DNA from: Pediococcus acidilactici
Lineage (GTDB): Bacteria > Bacillota > Bacilli > Lactobacillales > Lactobacillaceae
DNA: 64,000 nucleotides
Reading direction: 5' to 3'
Assembly: GCA_024970065.1 (NCBI GenBank)
Contig: CP103908.1
Span: 248,001 to 312,000 of the forward strand
Part shown: piece after piece, positions 26,434 to 35,841 of the stretch
Position numbering within the stretch: position 1 is the first letter of the stretch
How the letters are laid out: each line of letters opens with the position of its first letter
Made by a program: the position numbers and the translations under genes
The notes under the pieces: generated by a model
What the model saw: only the letters and a program-made list of their open reading frames with translations
Told to the model about the DNA's origin: nothing
The model's database searches: none

Positions 26434-28263
26434 ATGAAACGTGTAATTGGAGTTGATATAGGGAATTCTTCAACCGAAGTTGCACTTGCTGAAGTATCTG
26501 ACCGTGGAGACGTTAAATTTATTGACTCTGGAATTTCAGCGACAACTGGAATTAAGGGGACTAAGCAAAATTTAATTGGAATTAAAAAATCGGTTGCGCA
26601 GGTTTTAGCGAAGACGCAACTAACACTTGATGATATTGACTTAATCAGGATTAACGAAGCTACTCCCGTAATTGGTGACGTAGCGATGGAGACTATTTCG
26701 GAAACCATTATCACCGAATCGACCATGATTGGGCATAATCCTAACACTCCTGGAGGGGTGGGGATTGGTTCTGGATATACGGTCAATCTTTTGAAACTGT
26801 TGCAAGAAAAGGATCGGCAAAAAAAGTATATCGTGGTAGTTCCTAAAGAAGTTGATTTTGCTGATGCAGCCCGGTTAATCAATTTATATAGCAAGGCTGG
26901 TTATCAAATCACGGCCGCAATTTTGCAAAATGATGATGGTGTTTTAATTGATAATCGACTCGATCGTAAAATTCCAATTGTGGATGAAGTGGCTTTAATT
27001 GAAAAGGTACCTTTAGGAATGTTAGCAGCTGTTGAGGTTGCGGATAAGGGTAAGGTGATTTCTCAACTATCTAACCCGTATGGAATTGCGACGTTGTTTG
27101 GCTTAGATTCGGCTGAAACAAAAAATATCGTTCCAGTTTCGCGAGCACTGATTGGCAATCGTTCCGCCGTAGTTATTAAAACTCCGGCAGGTGACGTTAA
27201 GGCACGGGTAATTCCGGCAGGTCGAATTAATATCCAGGGTGATCATGGTAGTGATTCCGTAGGCGTTTCTGCCGGAGCAGACGCCATCATGGATAAAATT
27301 ACTAGCTTTGACCGGATTACGAACATCACGGGTGAAGCTGGAACCAACGTTGGCGGAATGTTAGAAAAAGTTCGGCAGACAATGGCCGATTTGACCGGAA
27401 AGCAGAATAAAGAAATTGCCATTCAAGATTTATTAGCCGTCGATACATCAGTACCAATTAAGGTTCAAGGTGGTTTGGCTGGTGAATTTTCAACAGAACA
27501 AGCCGTTGGAATTGCCGCAATGGTCAAATCTGATCGACTACAAATGCAGAGAATTGCGGATTTGATTCAAAATGATTTGCACGTTCCAGTTGAAATTGGT
27601 GGTGCCGAAGCGGAGGCCGCAATTTTAGGGGCCTTAACTACTCCAGGAACAACCAAACCAATTGCTATCCTTGATTTGGGAGCGGGTTCTACCGATGCGT
27701 CAATTATTGATCAAAATAACCAGATTACCGCAATTCACTTAGCGGGTGCTGGTGACATGACCACGATGATGATTAATTCGGAATTGGGTATTAACGATAC
27801 TTATTTAGCGGAAGATATTAAGAAATATCCCCTTGCGAAGGTGGAAAACTTATTCCAAATTCGGCACGAAGACGGAACAGTACAGTTCTTTGACGAACCA
27901 CTTCCAGCAGATATTTTTGCTCGAGTGGTGGTTATTAAGCCTAATGGATACGTGCCGGTACCGGGAAATCTAAGCATTGAAAAGATTAAGCATGTCCGGC
28001 AAAGCGCCAAAAGGAAAGTCTTCGTGACTAATGCCCAGCGTGCATTGCGACACGTTAGTCCAACTGGTAATATTCGCGACATTCCGTTTGTAGTTATTGT
28101 AGGGGGGTCGGCGCTTGACTTCGAAATTCCACAGTTAGTTACTGATGCCCTGTCCCATTACAATTTGGTAGCTGGACGTGGCAATATCCGGTCGATTGAA
28201 GGTCCCCGGAATGCGGTCGCAACCGGTTTGATTTTATCGTATGCAAACAAGTTAAGGTCGTGA
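26434..28263 (+). CDS. pduG: Diol dehydratase reactivase large subunit
   Basis: 609 residues. An actin/Hsp70-like ATPase chaperone that exchanges damaged cobalamin for fresh cofactor. Phosphate-binding stretches are GVDIGNSSTEVALA at the N-terminus and AILDLGAGSTDASII near residue 410. The swivelling domain and the GGSALDFEIPQLV stretch agree with DdrA/PduG. It is coupled to pduE (11 nt) and pduH (5 nt). Confidence 0.95.
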   Translation: MKRVIGVDIGNSSTEVALAEVSDRGDVKFIDSGISATTGIKGTKQNLIGIKKSVAQVLAKTQLTLDDIDLIRINEATPVIGDVAMETISETIITESTMIGHNPNTPGGVGIGSGYTVNLLKLLQEKDRQKKYIVVVPKEVDFADAARLINLYSKAGYQITAAILQNDDGVLIDNRLDRKIPIVDEVALIEKVPLGMLAAVEVADKGKVISQLSNPYGIATLFGLDSAETKNIVPVSRALIGNRSAVVIKTPAGDVKARVIPAGRINIQGDHGSDSVGVSAGADAIMDKITSFDRITNITGEAGTNVGGMLEKVRQTMADLTGKQNKEIAIQDLLAVDTSVPIKVQGGLAGEFSTEQAVGIAAMVKSDRLQMQRIADLIQNDLHVPVEIGGAEAEAAILGALTTPGTTKPIAILDLGAGSTDASIIDQNNQITAIHLAGAGDMTTMMINSELGINDTYLAEDIKKYPLAKVENLFQIRHEDGTVQFFDEPLPADIFARVVVIKPNGYVPVPGNLSIEKIKHVRQSAKRKVFVTNAQRALRHVSPTGNIRDIPFVVIVGGSALDFEIPQLVTDALSHYNLVAGRGNIRSIEGPRNAVATGLILSYANKLRS

Positions 28264-28268
28264 TTTAA

Positions 28269-28625
28269 ATGAGTATGGAAAAACCATCAATTGTGATTGC
28301 CATGCGCGAAGGTGACGAAAATACCGATGATTTATCCCAGCTTTTCTATGGGATTGAAGAAGAGGAAATTCCATTTTCCTTCAAGACTATGGCGTTTGAC
28401 AATCCAGTTGAACGTGCGTACCAAGGTGCTTTGTTTTCGCGGTTATCGGTGGGAATTGCCTTTGACGATAAATCAGTAATTGTACACTATAAGAATTTAC
28501 CTAAATCAGAACCACTATTTAAAGTGGAGAAAAACAACTCCGCAAATTTGCGGATTTTAGGAGCCAACGCGGCACGCTTAGTAAAGGGCGTACCGTTCAA
28601 AAGATTAAATAAGGTGGTGAACTGA
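28269..28625 (+). CDS. pduH: Diol dehydratase reactivase small subunit
   Basis: 118 residues, a DdrB/PduH-type small subunit resembling the dehydratase beta-subunit fold (EEEIPFSFKTMAFD, LGANAARLVKGVPF). It pairs with PduG. The ribosome site before the ATG is weak (AAGG), so it probably depends on translational coupling to pduG. Confidence 0.92.
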   Translation: MSMEKPSIVIAMREGDENTDDLSQLFYGIEEEEIPFSFKTMAFDNPVERAYQGALFSRLSVGIAFDDKSVIVHYKNLPKSEPLFKVEKNNSANLRILGANAARLVKGVPFKRLNKVVN

Positions 28626-29090
28626 TTGAAAACATTAGGTTATCTAGAAGTTAAGGGCCTTACCAACGCGATTGTATCAGCCGATAAAATGCTAAAAACT
28701 GCCGACGTGGAATTAAAAAACATTTCCAATACGCGAGGGAGCGGTTGGGTAACGGTGGCCATTATTGGTGACGTTGCGGCAGTGAGTGTGGCAATCACTA
28801 TGGCAAAAGAAATGATGGGCGAAAACTACGTTAGCTCAACGGTATTAGCTAATCCTGCAGAAGGAATTGAGAAGCTTAATCGAACTGATTTATTGCTTAA
28901 GCCAACGGAACGAAAGCGTAAAGTTGCTAATGCTGAACCCGCAGATGCTGAAACACAGCAACCGACGGAAAAGCTTGAACCACAGAAGTCCGAAAAGTCT
29001 ATTTCAAAAGCGAAGGCAAAAAAAGAATCAAATAATAAAAAAGAATCTAATTCGAGTACTAAGAAACATCAAAAACAATCTAAAAAATAA
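28626..29090 (+). CDS. pduK: Shell protein PduK (BMC-H with lysine-rich tail)
   Basis: 154 residues. Residues 1-88 are a BMC domain (LGYLEVKGLTNAIVSADKML). Residues about 95-154 are a charged Lys/Glu/Ser/Gln tail of low complexity with no cysteine. Salmonella PduK has a C-terminal Fe-S-type extension; the tail here is different and may contact cargo or the cytoplasm. Start TTG at 28626, directly after the pduH stop, behind AAGGTGGTG. Confidence 0.9.
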   Translation: MKTLGYLEVKGLTNAIVSADKMLKTADVELKNISNTRGSGWVTVAIIGDVAAVSVAITMAKEMMGENYVSSTVLANPAEGIEKLNRTDLLLKPTERKRKVANAEPADAETQQPTEKLEPQKSEKSISKAKAKKESNNKKESNSSTKKHQKQSKK

Positions 29091-29115
29091 TTTATAAATT
29101 CAGGAGGAACATATT

Positions 29116-29391
29116 ATGAATAACGCATTAGGATTAATCGAAACAAAGGGTTTAGTTGCATCAATTGAAGCTGCAGATGCAATGGTTAAGGCAGCTAACG
29201 TACAAATGATCGGTCAAGAAAAAATTGGTAGCGGTTTAGTTACAATCATGGTTCGTGGAGATGTAGGTGCAGTTAAGGCATCAGTTGATGCTGGAGTTGC
29301 GGCAGCTGAAAACATTGGTGAAGTTGTTAGCTCTTACGTAATCCCTCGCCCACATGCTGAAGTTGAACGTATTTTACCATCAACAAAATAA
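29116..29391 (+). CDS. pduJ: Microcompartment shell protein PduJ (BMC-H)
   Basis: 91 residues, a single BMC domain nearly identical to PduA over residues 4-85, and probably a major shell hexamer. AGGAGG precedes the ATG. The few differences from PduA are in the N-terminus, residues 30-40 and the C-terminus. Confidence 0.94.
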   Translation: MNNALGLIETKGLVASIEAADAMVKAANVQMIGQEKIGSGLVTIMVRGDVGAVKASVDAGVAAAENIGEVVSSYVIPRPHAEVERILPSTK

Positions 29392-29421
29392 AAATAGTTT
29401 TAATAAGGGTGGACGAGAATT

Positions 29422-30048
29422 ATGGATGAAGAACAACTACGGCAGTTAATTCGCAAAATTATAAAGGAAGAAACGGATCCTAATCGGATTCGCATTGGAG
29501 TTTCAAATCATCACATTCATTTAACTGATGAAGACTTTGCAACTTTATTTCCTGGCCAAGAAATGACGGTGTACAAACCGTTATACCAACATGAAGAATT
29601 TGCTTCGAACCAATTTGCAGACATTGTTGGTCCTCAAGGCACTATTAAACACGTGCGAATTTTAGGACCTAACCGGGCACATTCTCAAGTAGAAATTGCC
29701 CGTTCAGAAACTTTTGAATTAGGGATTGATGCACCTATTCGACTATCTGGTCATTTAGAAGGGGCTCCTTCCGTTAAGTTAGTTACTAAAGATGGAGAAG
29801 TAGAAGTTCAAGGGGTCATCGTTGCAAAACGGCATATTCACATGAGCCTAGAAGATGCTGCTCGCTTTGGCGTTAAGTTAGGTGACACGGTTAGCGTGGA
29901 AATCAATTCTGACGAACGCAGAACTATCTTTGATGACGTGATTTGCAGACCACGAAAAGATTTCTTGTTAGAAATGCACATTGATACTGATGAAGCTAAT
30001 GCAGCTAACGTAAATGCGAATACGTTCGGCAGAATCATCAAAAAATAA
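29422..30048 (+). CDS. pduL: Phosphate propanoyltransferase PduL
   Basis: 208 residues. Two PduL beta-barrel repeats have metal-binding histidine motifs SNHHIHL and KRHIHMS. It converts propionyl-CoA to propionyl phosphate and recycles CoA inside the compartment. Residues 1-17 (DEEQLRQLIRKIIKEE) form an encapsulation helix. The product goes to the acetate/propionate kinase at 34642. Confidence 0.94.
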   Translation: MDEEQLRQLIRKIIKEETDPNRIRIGVSNHHIHLTDEDFATLFPGQEMTVYKPLYQHEEFASNQFADIVGPQGTIKHVRILGPNRAHSQVEIARSETFELGIDAPIRLSGHLEGAPSVKLVTKDGEVEVQGVIVAKRHIHMSLEDAARFGVKLGDTVSVEINSDERRTIFDDVICRPRKDFLLEMHIDTDEANAANVNANTFGRIIKK

Positions 30049-30070
30049 ATGAAATTGGAGGGTGAATGGA

Positions 30071-30577
30071 ATGGATCCGATTGTTGCTCAAGTAATTGAA
30101 AAATTAAAACAGAGGAATGCGCAATCCAGTGAAATTACCTACTCCAAAAATGCTGCCGTTCCCTCAACGGAAATATTTGTTGATAATGCCAATTTAGTTT
30201 TAAAACAAGTTTCAATTGAGCTGATTGCGGATCTATTTCACCTTGATCCAAGTAATCATTGGGTGACCTGGATTTTACAAGGACTCGATTATGATGTGAA
30301 TTTCCAGTTAAACGTGAGTCATCATGCACTTAATTTTATTCCGCTAGTAATGATTAGGGACTGGCCGGTTATGTTTGTTATTAACGGTGAACATCCGGTA
30401 TATGCTTTTTACCCAACTACGATTACAAGAGAAATGTTGGCAGGCATTCCAGATAGCGCAATGGTAATAACGACAAGCACGCAAAATATTACTGCGGGTG
30501 CCGAAGAAATAAGCAGCCAAAAGGATTTAAAAATACAAGTAAGGACTGATGAAAATTGTATATGGCAAAAGTTGTAG
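30071..30577 (+). CDS. pduM: Microcompartment protein PduM
   Basis: 168 residues. Its position between pduL and pduN and the N-terminal helix DPIVAQVIEKLKQRN are as in PduM, which is needed for normal assembly in Salmonella but whose exact role is unclear. The sequence is poorly conserved, so the call leans on context. The ATG at 30071 has GGAGGG upstream, and the 3' end overlaps pduN by 16 nt. Confidence 0.8.
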   Translation: MDPIVAQVIEKLKQRNAQSSEITYSKNAAVPSTEIFVDNANLVLKQVSIELIADLFHLDPSNHWVTWILQGLDYDVNFQLNVSHHALNFIPLVMIRDWPVMFVINGEHPVYAFYPTTITREMLAGIPDSAMVITTSTQNITAGAEEISSQKDLKIQVRTDENCIWQKL

Positions 30578-30828
30578 GCAGCGTGGTGTCTACCCAAAAA
30601 GATAAATCATTAGTTGGTCGTAAATTAATGATTGTAAGAGCGATTGATTCGCAAGGCAAACCCGTGCGCCCGGAAGAAGTTGCCGTGGATTCAGTCGGTG
30701 CTGGTATTGGAGAATACGTACTGCTTGTACGCGGAGCGGGTGCCCGGATTGCTAACCATGCGGATAAAAACTTTCGTGACGTGAGCGACTGCGCAATTGT
30801 AGGCATTATTGACAGTTTCGACAAGTAA
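30562..30828 (+). CDS. pduN: Microcompartment vertex protein PduN (EutN/CcmL pentamer)
   Basis: 88 residues of the EutN/CcmL family: AKVVGSVVSTQKDKSLVGRKL and VDSVGAGIGEYVLLVRG. Pentamers close the vertices of the shell. The ATG at 30562 lies within the end of pduM, indicating coupling. Confidence 0.94.
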   Translation: MAKVVGSVVSTQKDKSLVGRKLMIVRAIDSQGKPVRPEEVAVDSVGAGIGEYVLLVRGAGARIANHADKNFRDVSDCAIVGIIDSFDK

Positions 30829-30842
30829 GGAGATGTAGCAAA

Positions 30843-31421
30843 ATGCCAATCTATACCAAAGGTGGAGATAAGGGATCAACGAGCCTTTACGACGGCAAAC
30901 GAGTGCATAAAGACTCTTTACGAGTAGAAACGTACGGTACGTTTGATGAACTGAACGCCAATATTAGCGTGGCGGATAAGCTTTGTTTAAGCAAAAAGAA
31001 TCAAGAAATCTTGAAAAAAGTTGAATACAAAATGTTCTTTTTACAGGGAGAAATTGCTACTTTAGATACCCAAAAATTTTTAAAAAATAGTGTAACCATT
31101 GAAGAACAAGACGTACTCGATTTGGAAAAGGTTATTGATGAATATACAGCTGAATTGCCACCCGTAAAATCTTTTATATTGCCTGGCTCAAGCTTGGCAG
31201 GTGCTCAGCTACACGTATGTCGGACGGTTTGCCGGAGAGCGGAACGCCGTTTTGTTCAGTTTGCTAGTGAAACTACCGTTAGACCAGTACTTGAAAAATA
31301 CGTTAACCGCTTATCTGATTTCTTTTACATTTTAGCGCGGTCTGAAGATTACGAAGACTATTTAACTAAGGTGACTGAGGAAGTAATTAAAAGATATCGC
31401 GCGTATTTTGCGGAGAGCTAA
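30843..31421 (+). CDS. pduO: ATP:cob(I)alamin adenosyltransferase PduO
   Basis: 192 residues. Motifs TKGGDKGSTSLYDG (ATP site), GTFDELNANISVA and VCRRAERR are those of PduO-type adenosyltransferases. It makes adenosylcobalamin for PduCDE from imported corrinoid. The C-terminal GlcG-like domain of full-length PduO is absent here and is present as the separate gene at 31578. Confidence 0.95.
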   Translation: MPIYTKGGDKGSTSLYDGKRVHKDSLRVETYGTFDELNANISVADKLCLSKKNQEILKKVEYKMFFLQGEIATLDTQKFLKNSVTIEEQDVLDLEKVIDEYTAELPPVKSFILPGSSLAGAQLHVCRTVCRRAERRFVQFASETTVRPVLEKYVNRLSDFFYILARSEDYEDYLTKVTEEVIKRYRAYFAES

Positions 31422-31442
31422 TGGACGAGTAGCCTAGGAATT

Positions 31443-31492
31443 AACTAAATTTCGTGATAAATCGCTAACGTGGTTGGTGACGAAATTTAGTT
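31443..31492 (+). other. Intra-operon hairpin between pduO and GlcG-like gene
   Basis: AACTAAATTTCGT (31443-31455) and ACGAAATTTAGTT (31480-31492) form a perfect 13-bp stem with a 24-nt loop. There is no T-run. The AACTAAATT arm recalls the hairpins at 13788 and 49153. It may process or protect the pdu transcript. Confidence 0.6.
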
Positions 31493-31577
31493 GATTTCGT
31501 AATGGCTGACGGTTGTTGGTTTTGGAATGAAGAGGAAGGTTTTTAACCTTTTAGACGATTTGTTGAGGGCGAATGGA

Positions 31578-32057
31578 ATGAATGAAGAGCAAATTAATAA
31601 CATTGTTAAAGAAATAATTACTAAACAAGGCAATCAATTAGGAAACTTATTTGATCGGCAAAAAATGCAAAGAGTGTTTGATGCAGCCGTAGCTAAGGCT
31701 AATGAGTTAAATGTAGGCGTTACCATGTGCATCATGGACGCAGCTACCGTTGTTCAAATGCTTTACCACATGCCTAACGCTAATTTGGTTAGTTCTCAAT
31801 TAGCGCCTAAAAAAGCTTGGTCGGCAATTGCAATGAAAGAGCCTACCAAGGATATCAGCAAAGATATCCAACCAGGTGCACCGCTATACCAAATGGAAAC
31901 GATGTTAGATGGAAAATTAGTGTCTTTTCCAGGAGGAATTCCGTTAGAAATTGGCGGTAAGATTGTCGGAGCGATTGGTGTTAGCGGGGGATTGGTTGAA
32001 GAAGATCAAGCAATTTGTGAGACCGCTGTGGAAGAATTTATGAAGGAGAGCAAGTGA
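31578..32057 (+). CDS. GlcG/HbpS-like protein (PduO C-terminal domain homologue)
   Basis: 159 residues. A short N-terminal helix (NEEQINNIVKEIITKQ) looks like an encapsulation peptide. A GlcG/HbpS domain follows: VFDAAVAKANELNVGVTMCI and GGIPLEIGGKIVGAIGVSGG. In Salmonella this domain is fused to PduO and binds haem; here it is split off. I choose ATG 31578, behind GAGGG; a longer form from 31527 lacks a ribosome site. A haem or corrinoid ligand is possible. Confidence 0.82.
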   Translation: MNEEQINNIVKEIITKQGNQLGNLFDRQKMQRVFDAAVAKANELNVGVTMCIMDAATVVQMLYHMPNANLVSSQLAPKKAWSAIAMKEPTKDISKDIQPGAPLYQMETMLDGKLVSFPGGIPLEIGGKIVGAIGVSGGLVEEDQAICETAVEEFMKESK

Positions 32058-32058
32058 A

Positions 32059-33492
32059 ATGGAAATTCAAAATCTTGAAGAAGATATTCGACGCATTTTA
32101 AGTGAAGAGCTAAAGAAGAGTGGTACTAGCCAAACTGCGTCAACTAATGATGCGGGACAAAATGGGATTTTTAAGACCGTGGACGAGGCGATTGCGGCAG
32201 CTAAGGCAGCTGAAGATGTTTATATTGATAAGCCGTTAGCTTTTCGGGAAAAGGTTTTGACGGCAATTAGAGAAGGATTCCGCCCATATATCGAAAAAAT
32301 GGCTAAGGACATCAAAGATGAAACGGGAATGGGAACTGTTGAAGCTAAGATTGCTAAGTTAAACAATGCTTTGTACAACACTCCCGGAACGGAAATCTTA
32401 CAACCAGAAGCCGAAACTGGTGACGGCGGTTTAGTAATGTACGAATACGCCCCATTTGGTGTAATTGGTGCGGTTGGTCCAAGTACGAATCCTTCCGAAA
32501 CGGTTATCGCTAACGCCATCATGATGTTAGCTGGTGGTAACACGTTATACTTTGGTGCTCATCCAGGTGCTAAAAAAATTACCCGTTGGACGATCGAAAA
32601 GCTAAACGAGTTAGTTTACGAAGCTACCGGAATGAAGAATTTAGTTGTATCAATTGAAGAACCGTCAATTGAATCTGTTCAAGAAATGATGCAACATCCT
32701 GATATCGCAATGTTATCCATCACGGGTGGTCCAGCAGTGGTTCACCAAGCTTTAGTTAGTGGTAAGAAAGCTGTAGGGGCCGGTGCAGGTAACCCGCCAG
32801 CAATGGTTGATGCTACCGCTAATATTGCATTAGCTGCACACAACATTGTGGATTCAGCTTCTTTTGATAACAACATCCTCTGTACCGCAGAAAAAGAAGT
32901 AGTAGTTGAATCGAGTGTAAAGGACGAACTTATCAAAAAAATGCAAGCAGAAGGGGCATTCTTGGTAACTAATGCTAGCGATATTGATAAGTTAGCGGAA
33001 ATGACCATTGGCAATAATGGCGCTCCTGACCGTCAATTTGTTGGGAAAGACGCAACCTACATTTTAGATAAGGCAGGAATTGCGTACACTGGTACACCAA
33101 AATTAATCATCATGGAAGCGCAAAAAGATCATCCACTAGTTACTACCGAAATGTTGATGCCAATTGTACCAGTAGTTTCTTGTCCAACATTTGATCAAGT
33201 TTTAGCGACTGCGGTAGAAGTTGAACAAGGTTTACATCATACGGCTTCAATTCACTCCGAAAACTTACCAAATATTAATCGTGCAGCTCACCGGATGAAC
33301 ACTTCGATTTTCGTAGTTAACGGAGCAACATACGTAGGAACTGGAGTAGGAGCTAATGGCGCTCACGCAGGGGCTTCAGCATTAACGATTGCAACCCCAA
33401 CTGGAGAAGGTACCGCAACGGCTAAAACCTTTACTCGTCGCCGGCGGTTAAACTCGCCAGAAGCATTCTCGTTACGTTCATGGGAGGCATAA
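32059..33492 (+). CDS. pduP: CoA-acylating propionaldehyde dehydrogenase
   Basis: 477 residues of the aldehyde dehydrogenase superfamily. The N-terminal 18 residues (EIQNLEEDIRRILSEELKK) are an encapsulation helix. The catalytic cysteine is in FDNNILCTAEKEVV, and the CoA/NAD loop region is GAVGPSTNPSETVIANAI. It oxidises propionaldehyde or 3-hydroxypropionaldehyde to the acyl-CoA inside the shell. AAGGAG precedes the ATG. Confidence 0.95.
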   Translation: MEIQNLEEDIRRILSEELKKSGTSQTASTNDAGQNGIFKTVDEAIAAAKAAEDVYIDKPLAFREKVLTAIREGFRPYIEKMAKDIKDETGMGTVEAKIAKLNNALYNTPGTEILQPEAETGDGGLVMYEYAPFGVIGAVGPSTNPSETVIANAIMMLAGGNTLYFGAHPGAKKITRWTIEKLNELVYEATGMKNLVVSIEEPSIESVQEMMQHPDIAMLSITGGPAVVHQALVSGKKAVGAGAGNPPAMVDATANIALAAHNIVDSASFDNNILCTAEKEVVVESSVKDELIKKMQAEGAFLVTNASDIDKLAEMTIGNNGAPDRQFVGKDATYILDKAGIAYTGTPKLIIMEAQKDHPLVTTEMLMPIVPVVSCPTFDQVLATAVEVEQGLHHTASIHSENLPNINRAAHRMNTSIFVVNGATYVGTGVGANGAHAGASALTIATPTGEGTATAKTFTRRRRLNSPEAFSLRSWEA

Positions 33493-33496
33493 TTTT

Positions 33497-34618
33497 ATGG
33501 AAAGAATTGCAATTCCAACTCAAATTTATTCTGGCACCGATAGCTTAAAGCAATTGGGAAAGTTAAACCAAGAACACGTTTTAATGGTATGTGATGCTTT
33601 TTTGCCAGGGACGCCAACCTTAGAAGAAATTAAGGGAAACATAAATTCGAGCAATCAGGTAACTATTTTCTCAGATGTTAAACCCGACCCACCATTAAAA
33701 AACATTATGCAAGGGGTTAACGAATATTTAAAGAACGTGCCTACGGTAATGATTGGTATCGGGGGTGGTTCAGCGATTGATACAGGAAAGGCAATTCGCT
33801 TCTTCGGTGAAAAACTTTCTGGTAAATGTATTAAGGAATTTATTGCCATCCCAACTACTAGTGGGACTGGTTCAGAAGTAACTAATACGGCGGTAATCTC
33901 GGATCCAGAAAATCATCAAAAATTCCCAATCATGGAGGATTACCTGATTCCAGACGTTGCACTTTTGGACCCGCAATTGGTAATGACCGCTCCTAACAGT
34001 GTAACCGCTTTTTCTGGTTTGGATGTTTTAACCCATGCTCTAGAAGCAGTTGTTGCGCAAGATGCGAATACCATTACGGATGCTTTGGCAGAAAAAAGTG
34101 CTTCGGTAATTATCAATAATTTGGTTGAATGCTACCAACATGGTGATAACGAAGCGGCTCGTAAAGTTGTACATGAGGCATCTTGTGCGGCAGGAGCTGC
34201 CTTTAATAATGCTGGTTTGGGGATTTGTCATGCGATTGCGCACCAGTTGGGAGCAAATTTCCATATTCCTCATGGTTTAGCTAACGCAATGTTATTGCCA
34301 TACGTAGTTGAATATAATGCTACTCACAGCCAATTAGCACTACAAAAATATGCAATGGTTGCACGTAAAGCGGGACTAGCAAGTTCAGGTATGGGTGATC
34401 GGGTTGCCGTACGTAAACTGCAAGCTCAAATTAAACAAATGGCTAGAAAAATGAATTGCCCAGCAACGTTAACTGCATTTGGGGTAAATACCAAGGCAGC
34501 ATTAGAAGCAACGGATCAAATTGTTGCTAGCGCTAAGTTGGACGGTACTTTCCCAGGAAATCCAGTCGTGCCAACTGATGAAGATTTAGCAGAGATTTAT
34601 AAAAAAATCGTTAAATAA
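33497..34618 (+). CDS. pduQ: Iron-dependent propanol dehydrogenase
   Basis: 373 residues, a group III Fe-ADH. The NAD loop is GIGGGSAIDTGKAI. Metal ligands are in SGLDVLTHALEA and GICHAIAHQLGANFHIPHG. It reduces propionaldehyde to propanol, or 3-HPA to 1,3-propanediol, and regenerates NAD+ for PduP in the compartment. It starts 4 nt after pduP. Confidence 0.94.
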   Translation: MERIAIPTQIYSGTDSLKQLGKLNQEHVLMVCDAFLPGTPTLEEIKGNINSSNQVTIFSDVKPDPPLKNIMQGVNEYLKNVPTVMIGIGGGSAIDTGKAIRFFGEKLSGKCIKEFIAIPTTSGTGSEVTNTAVISDPENHQKFPIMEDYLIPDVALLDPQLVMTAPNSVTAFSGLDVLTHALEAVVAQDANTITDALAEKSASVIINNLVECYQHGDNEAARKVVHEASCAAGAAFNNAGLGICHAIAHQLGANFHIPHGLANAMLLPYVVEYNATHSQLALQKYAMVARKAGLASSGMGDRVAVRKLQAQIKQMARKMNCPATLTAFGVNTKAALEATDQIVASAKLDGTFPGNPVVPTDEDLAEIYKKIVK

Positions 34619-34641
34619 AGATTTTCAGGAAGGTAATTAGG

Positions 34642-35829
34642 ATGTCCAAAAAGATATTATCAATTAATTCAGGAAGTTCATCATTAAAATTCAAACTTTA
34701 TCAAATGCCCGAAGAAAAAGTGTTAGCGAGTGGACAAGTTGACCGAATTGGGCTTGCAAATAGCACGTTTAATTACGTAGTTCATAATAAGGCTACCCAG
34801 AATAAAGTTCCGATAAAAAACCATGATGATGCCATTAAGGCAGTTATTAATATGCTTTTGACTAGTGGAGTCATTGAGGATAAGTCGGAAATTGTGGGAG
34901 TTGGCCACCGAGTTTCCCACGGAGGACGGTACTACGATCGTCCAGTACTAGTTGACGAAGATGTAAAAAAACGGATTGCGGAATTAAGCGTATTATCACC
35001 GTTGCATAACCCGGTTAACTTGATTGGCATTAAAGATTTCGAAAAATTATTACCAGCAGCTAAGGAAGTCGCAGTTTTTGATACTTCTTTCCATCATACG
35101 ATGCCTGAAGAAGCATATATGTATGCACTGCCTTACGAATATTATGAAAAGTACGGTATTCGTCGCTACGGTTTTCATGGACCATCTCATGAATATGTGT
35201 CTGAACGGGCAACAGAACTATTTGGTAAGGAACGTACCTCCAAAATGATTACTTGTCATCTTGGAAATGGTAGCAGTTTATGTGCTGTTAAGGACGGTGA
35301 ATCCGTAAATACTTCAATGGGATTTACACCCTTAGCTGGTTTAGTAATGGGCAGCCGTTCTGGAGATATTGATCCAGAAATCTTACCTTTCATCGAAGAA
35401 AAATTAGATTTGGACTCCGAAGCGGTTCGAGAAATGCTAAATAAGCGTTCTGGATTGCTGGGGTTATCTGGAGTATCTAGCGATGTTCGAGATGTTGAAA
35501 AAGCTGCTAACGAAGGTAACCAACGGGCCCAATTAGCAATCAAAGTCTTTGTGCACCAAATTCAACATTACATTGGTGCGTATGCTGCGGATTTGAATGG
35601 TCTGGATACGTTGGTCTTTACAGCGGGAATCGGCGAACATTCTATCACCATGCGTAAGGCAATTTGTGAGAAATTGGGTTACCTCGGCGTCAAAATTGAT
35701 GACCAAAAAAATCAGCATGGCGATTTATCCATTGAAGCGGCGGATAGTAAAGTCAAAGTTGCGGTGATTCCAACTGATGAAGAAATCATAATCGCCCGAG
35801 ACGTGATGCGAGTGGCTGGATTTAATTAA
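34642..35829 (+). CDS. pduW: Acetate/propionate kinase
   Basis: 395 residues, a full-length AckA fold: ILSINSGSSSLKFKLYQMP, GVGHRVSHGGRYY, HLGNGSSLCAVKDG and FTAGIGEHS. It makes ATP from the propionyl phosphate formed by PduL. Its position in the operon supports the PduW role, though acetyl phosphate should also be a substrate. Confidence 0.93.
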   Translation: MSKKILSINSGSSSLKFKLYQMPEEKVLASGQVDRIGLANSTFNYVVHNKATQNKVPIKNHDDAIKAVINMLLTSGVIEDKSEIVGVGHRVSHGGRYYDRPVLVDEDVKKRIAELSVLSPLHNPVNLIGIKDFEKLLPAAKEVAVFDTSFHHTMPEEAYMYALPYEYYEKYGIRRYGFHGPSHEYVSERATELFGKERTSKMITCHLGNGSSLCAVKDGESVNTSMGFTPLAGLVMGSRSGDIDPEILPFIEEKLDLDSEAVREMLNKRSGLLGLSGVSSDVRDVEKAANEGNQRAQLAIKVFVHQIQHYIGAYAADLNGLDTLVFTAGIGEHSITMRKAICEKLGYLGVKIDDQKNQHGDLSIEAADSKVKVAVIPTDEEIIIARDVMRVAGFN

Positions 35830-35841
35830 ACGAGGTTGATA

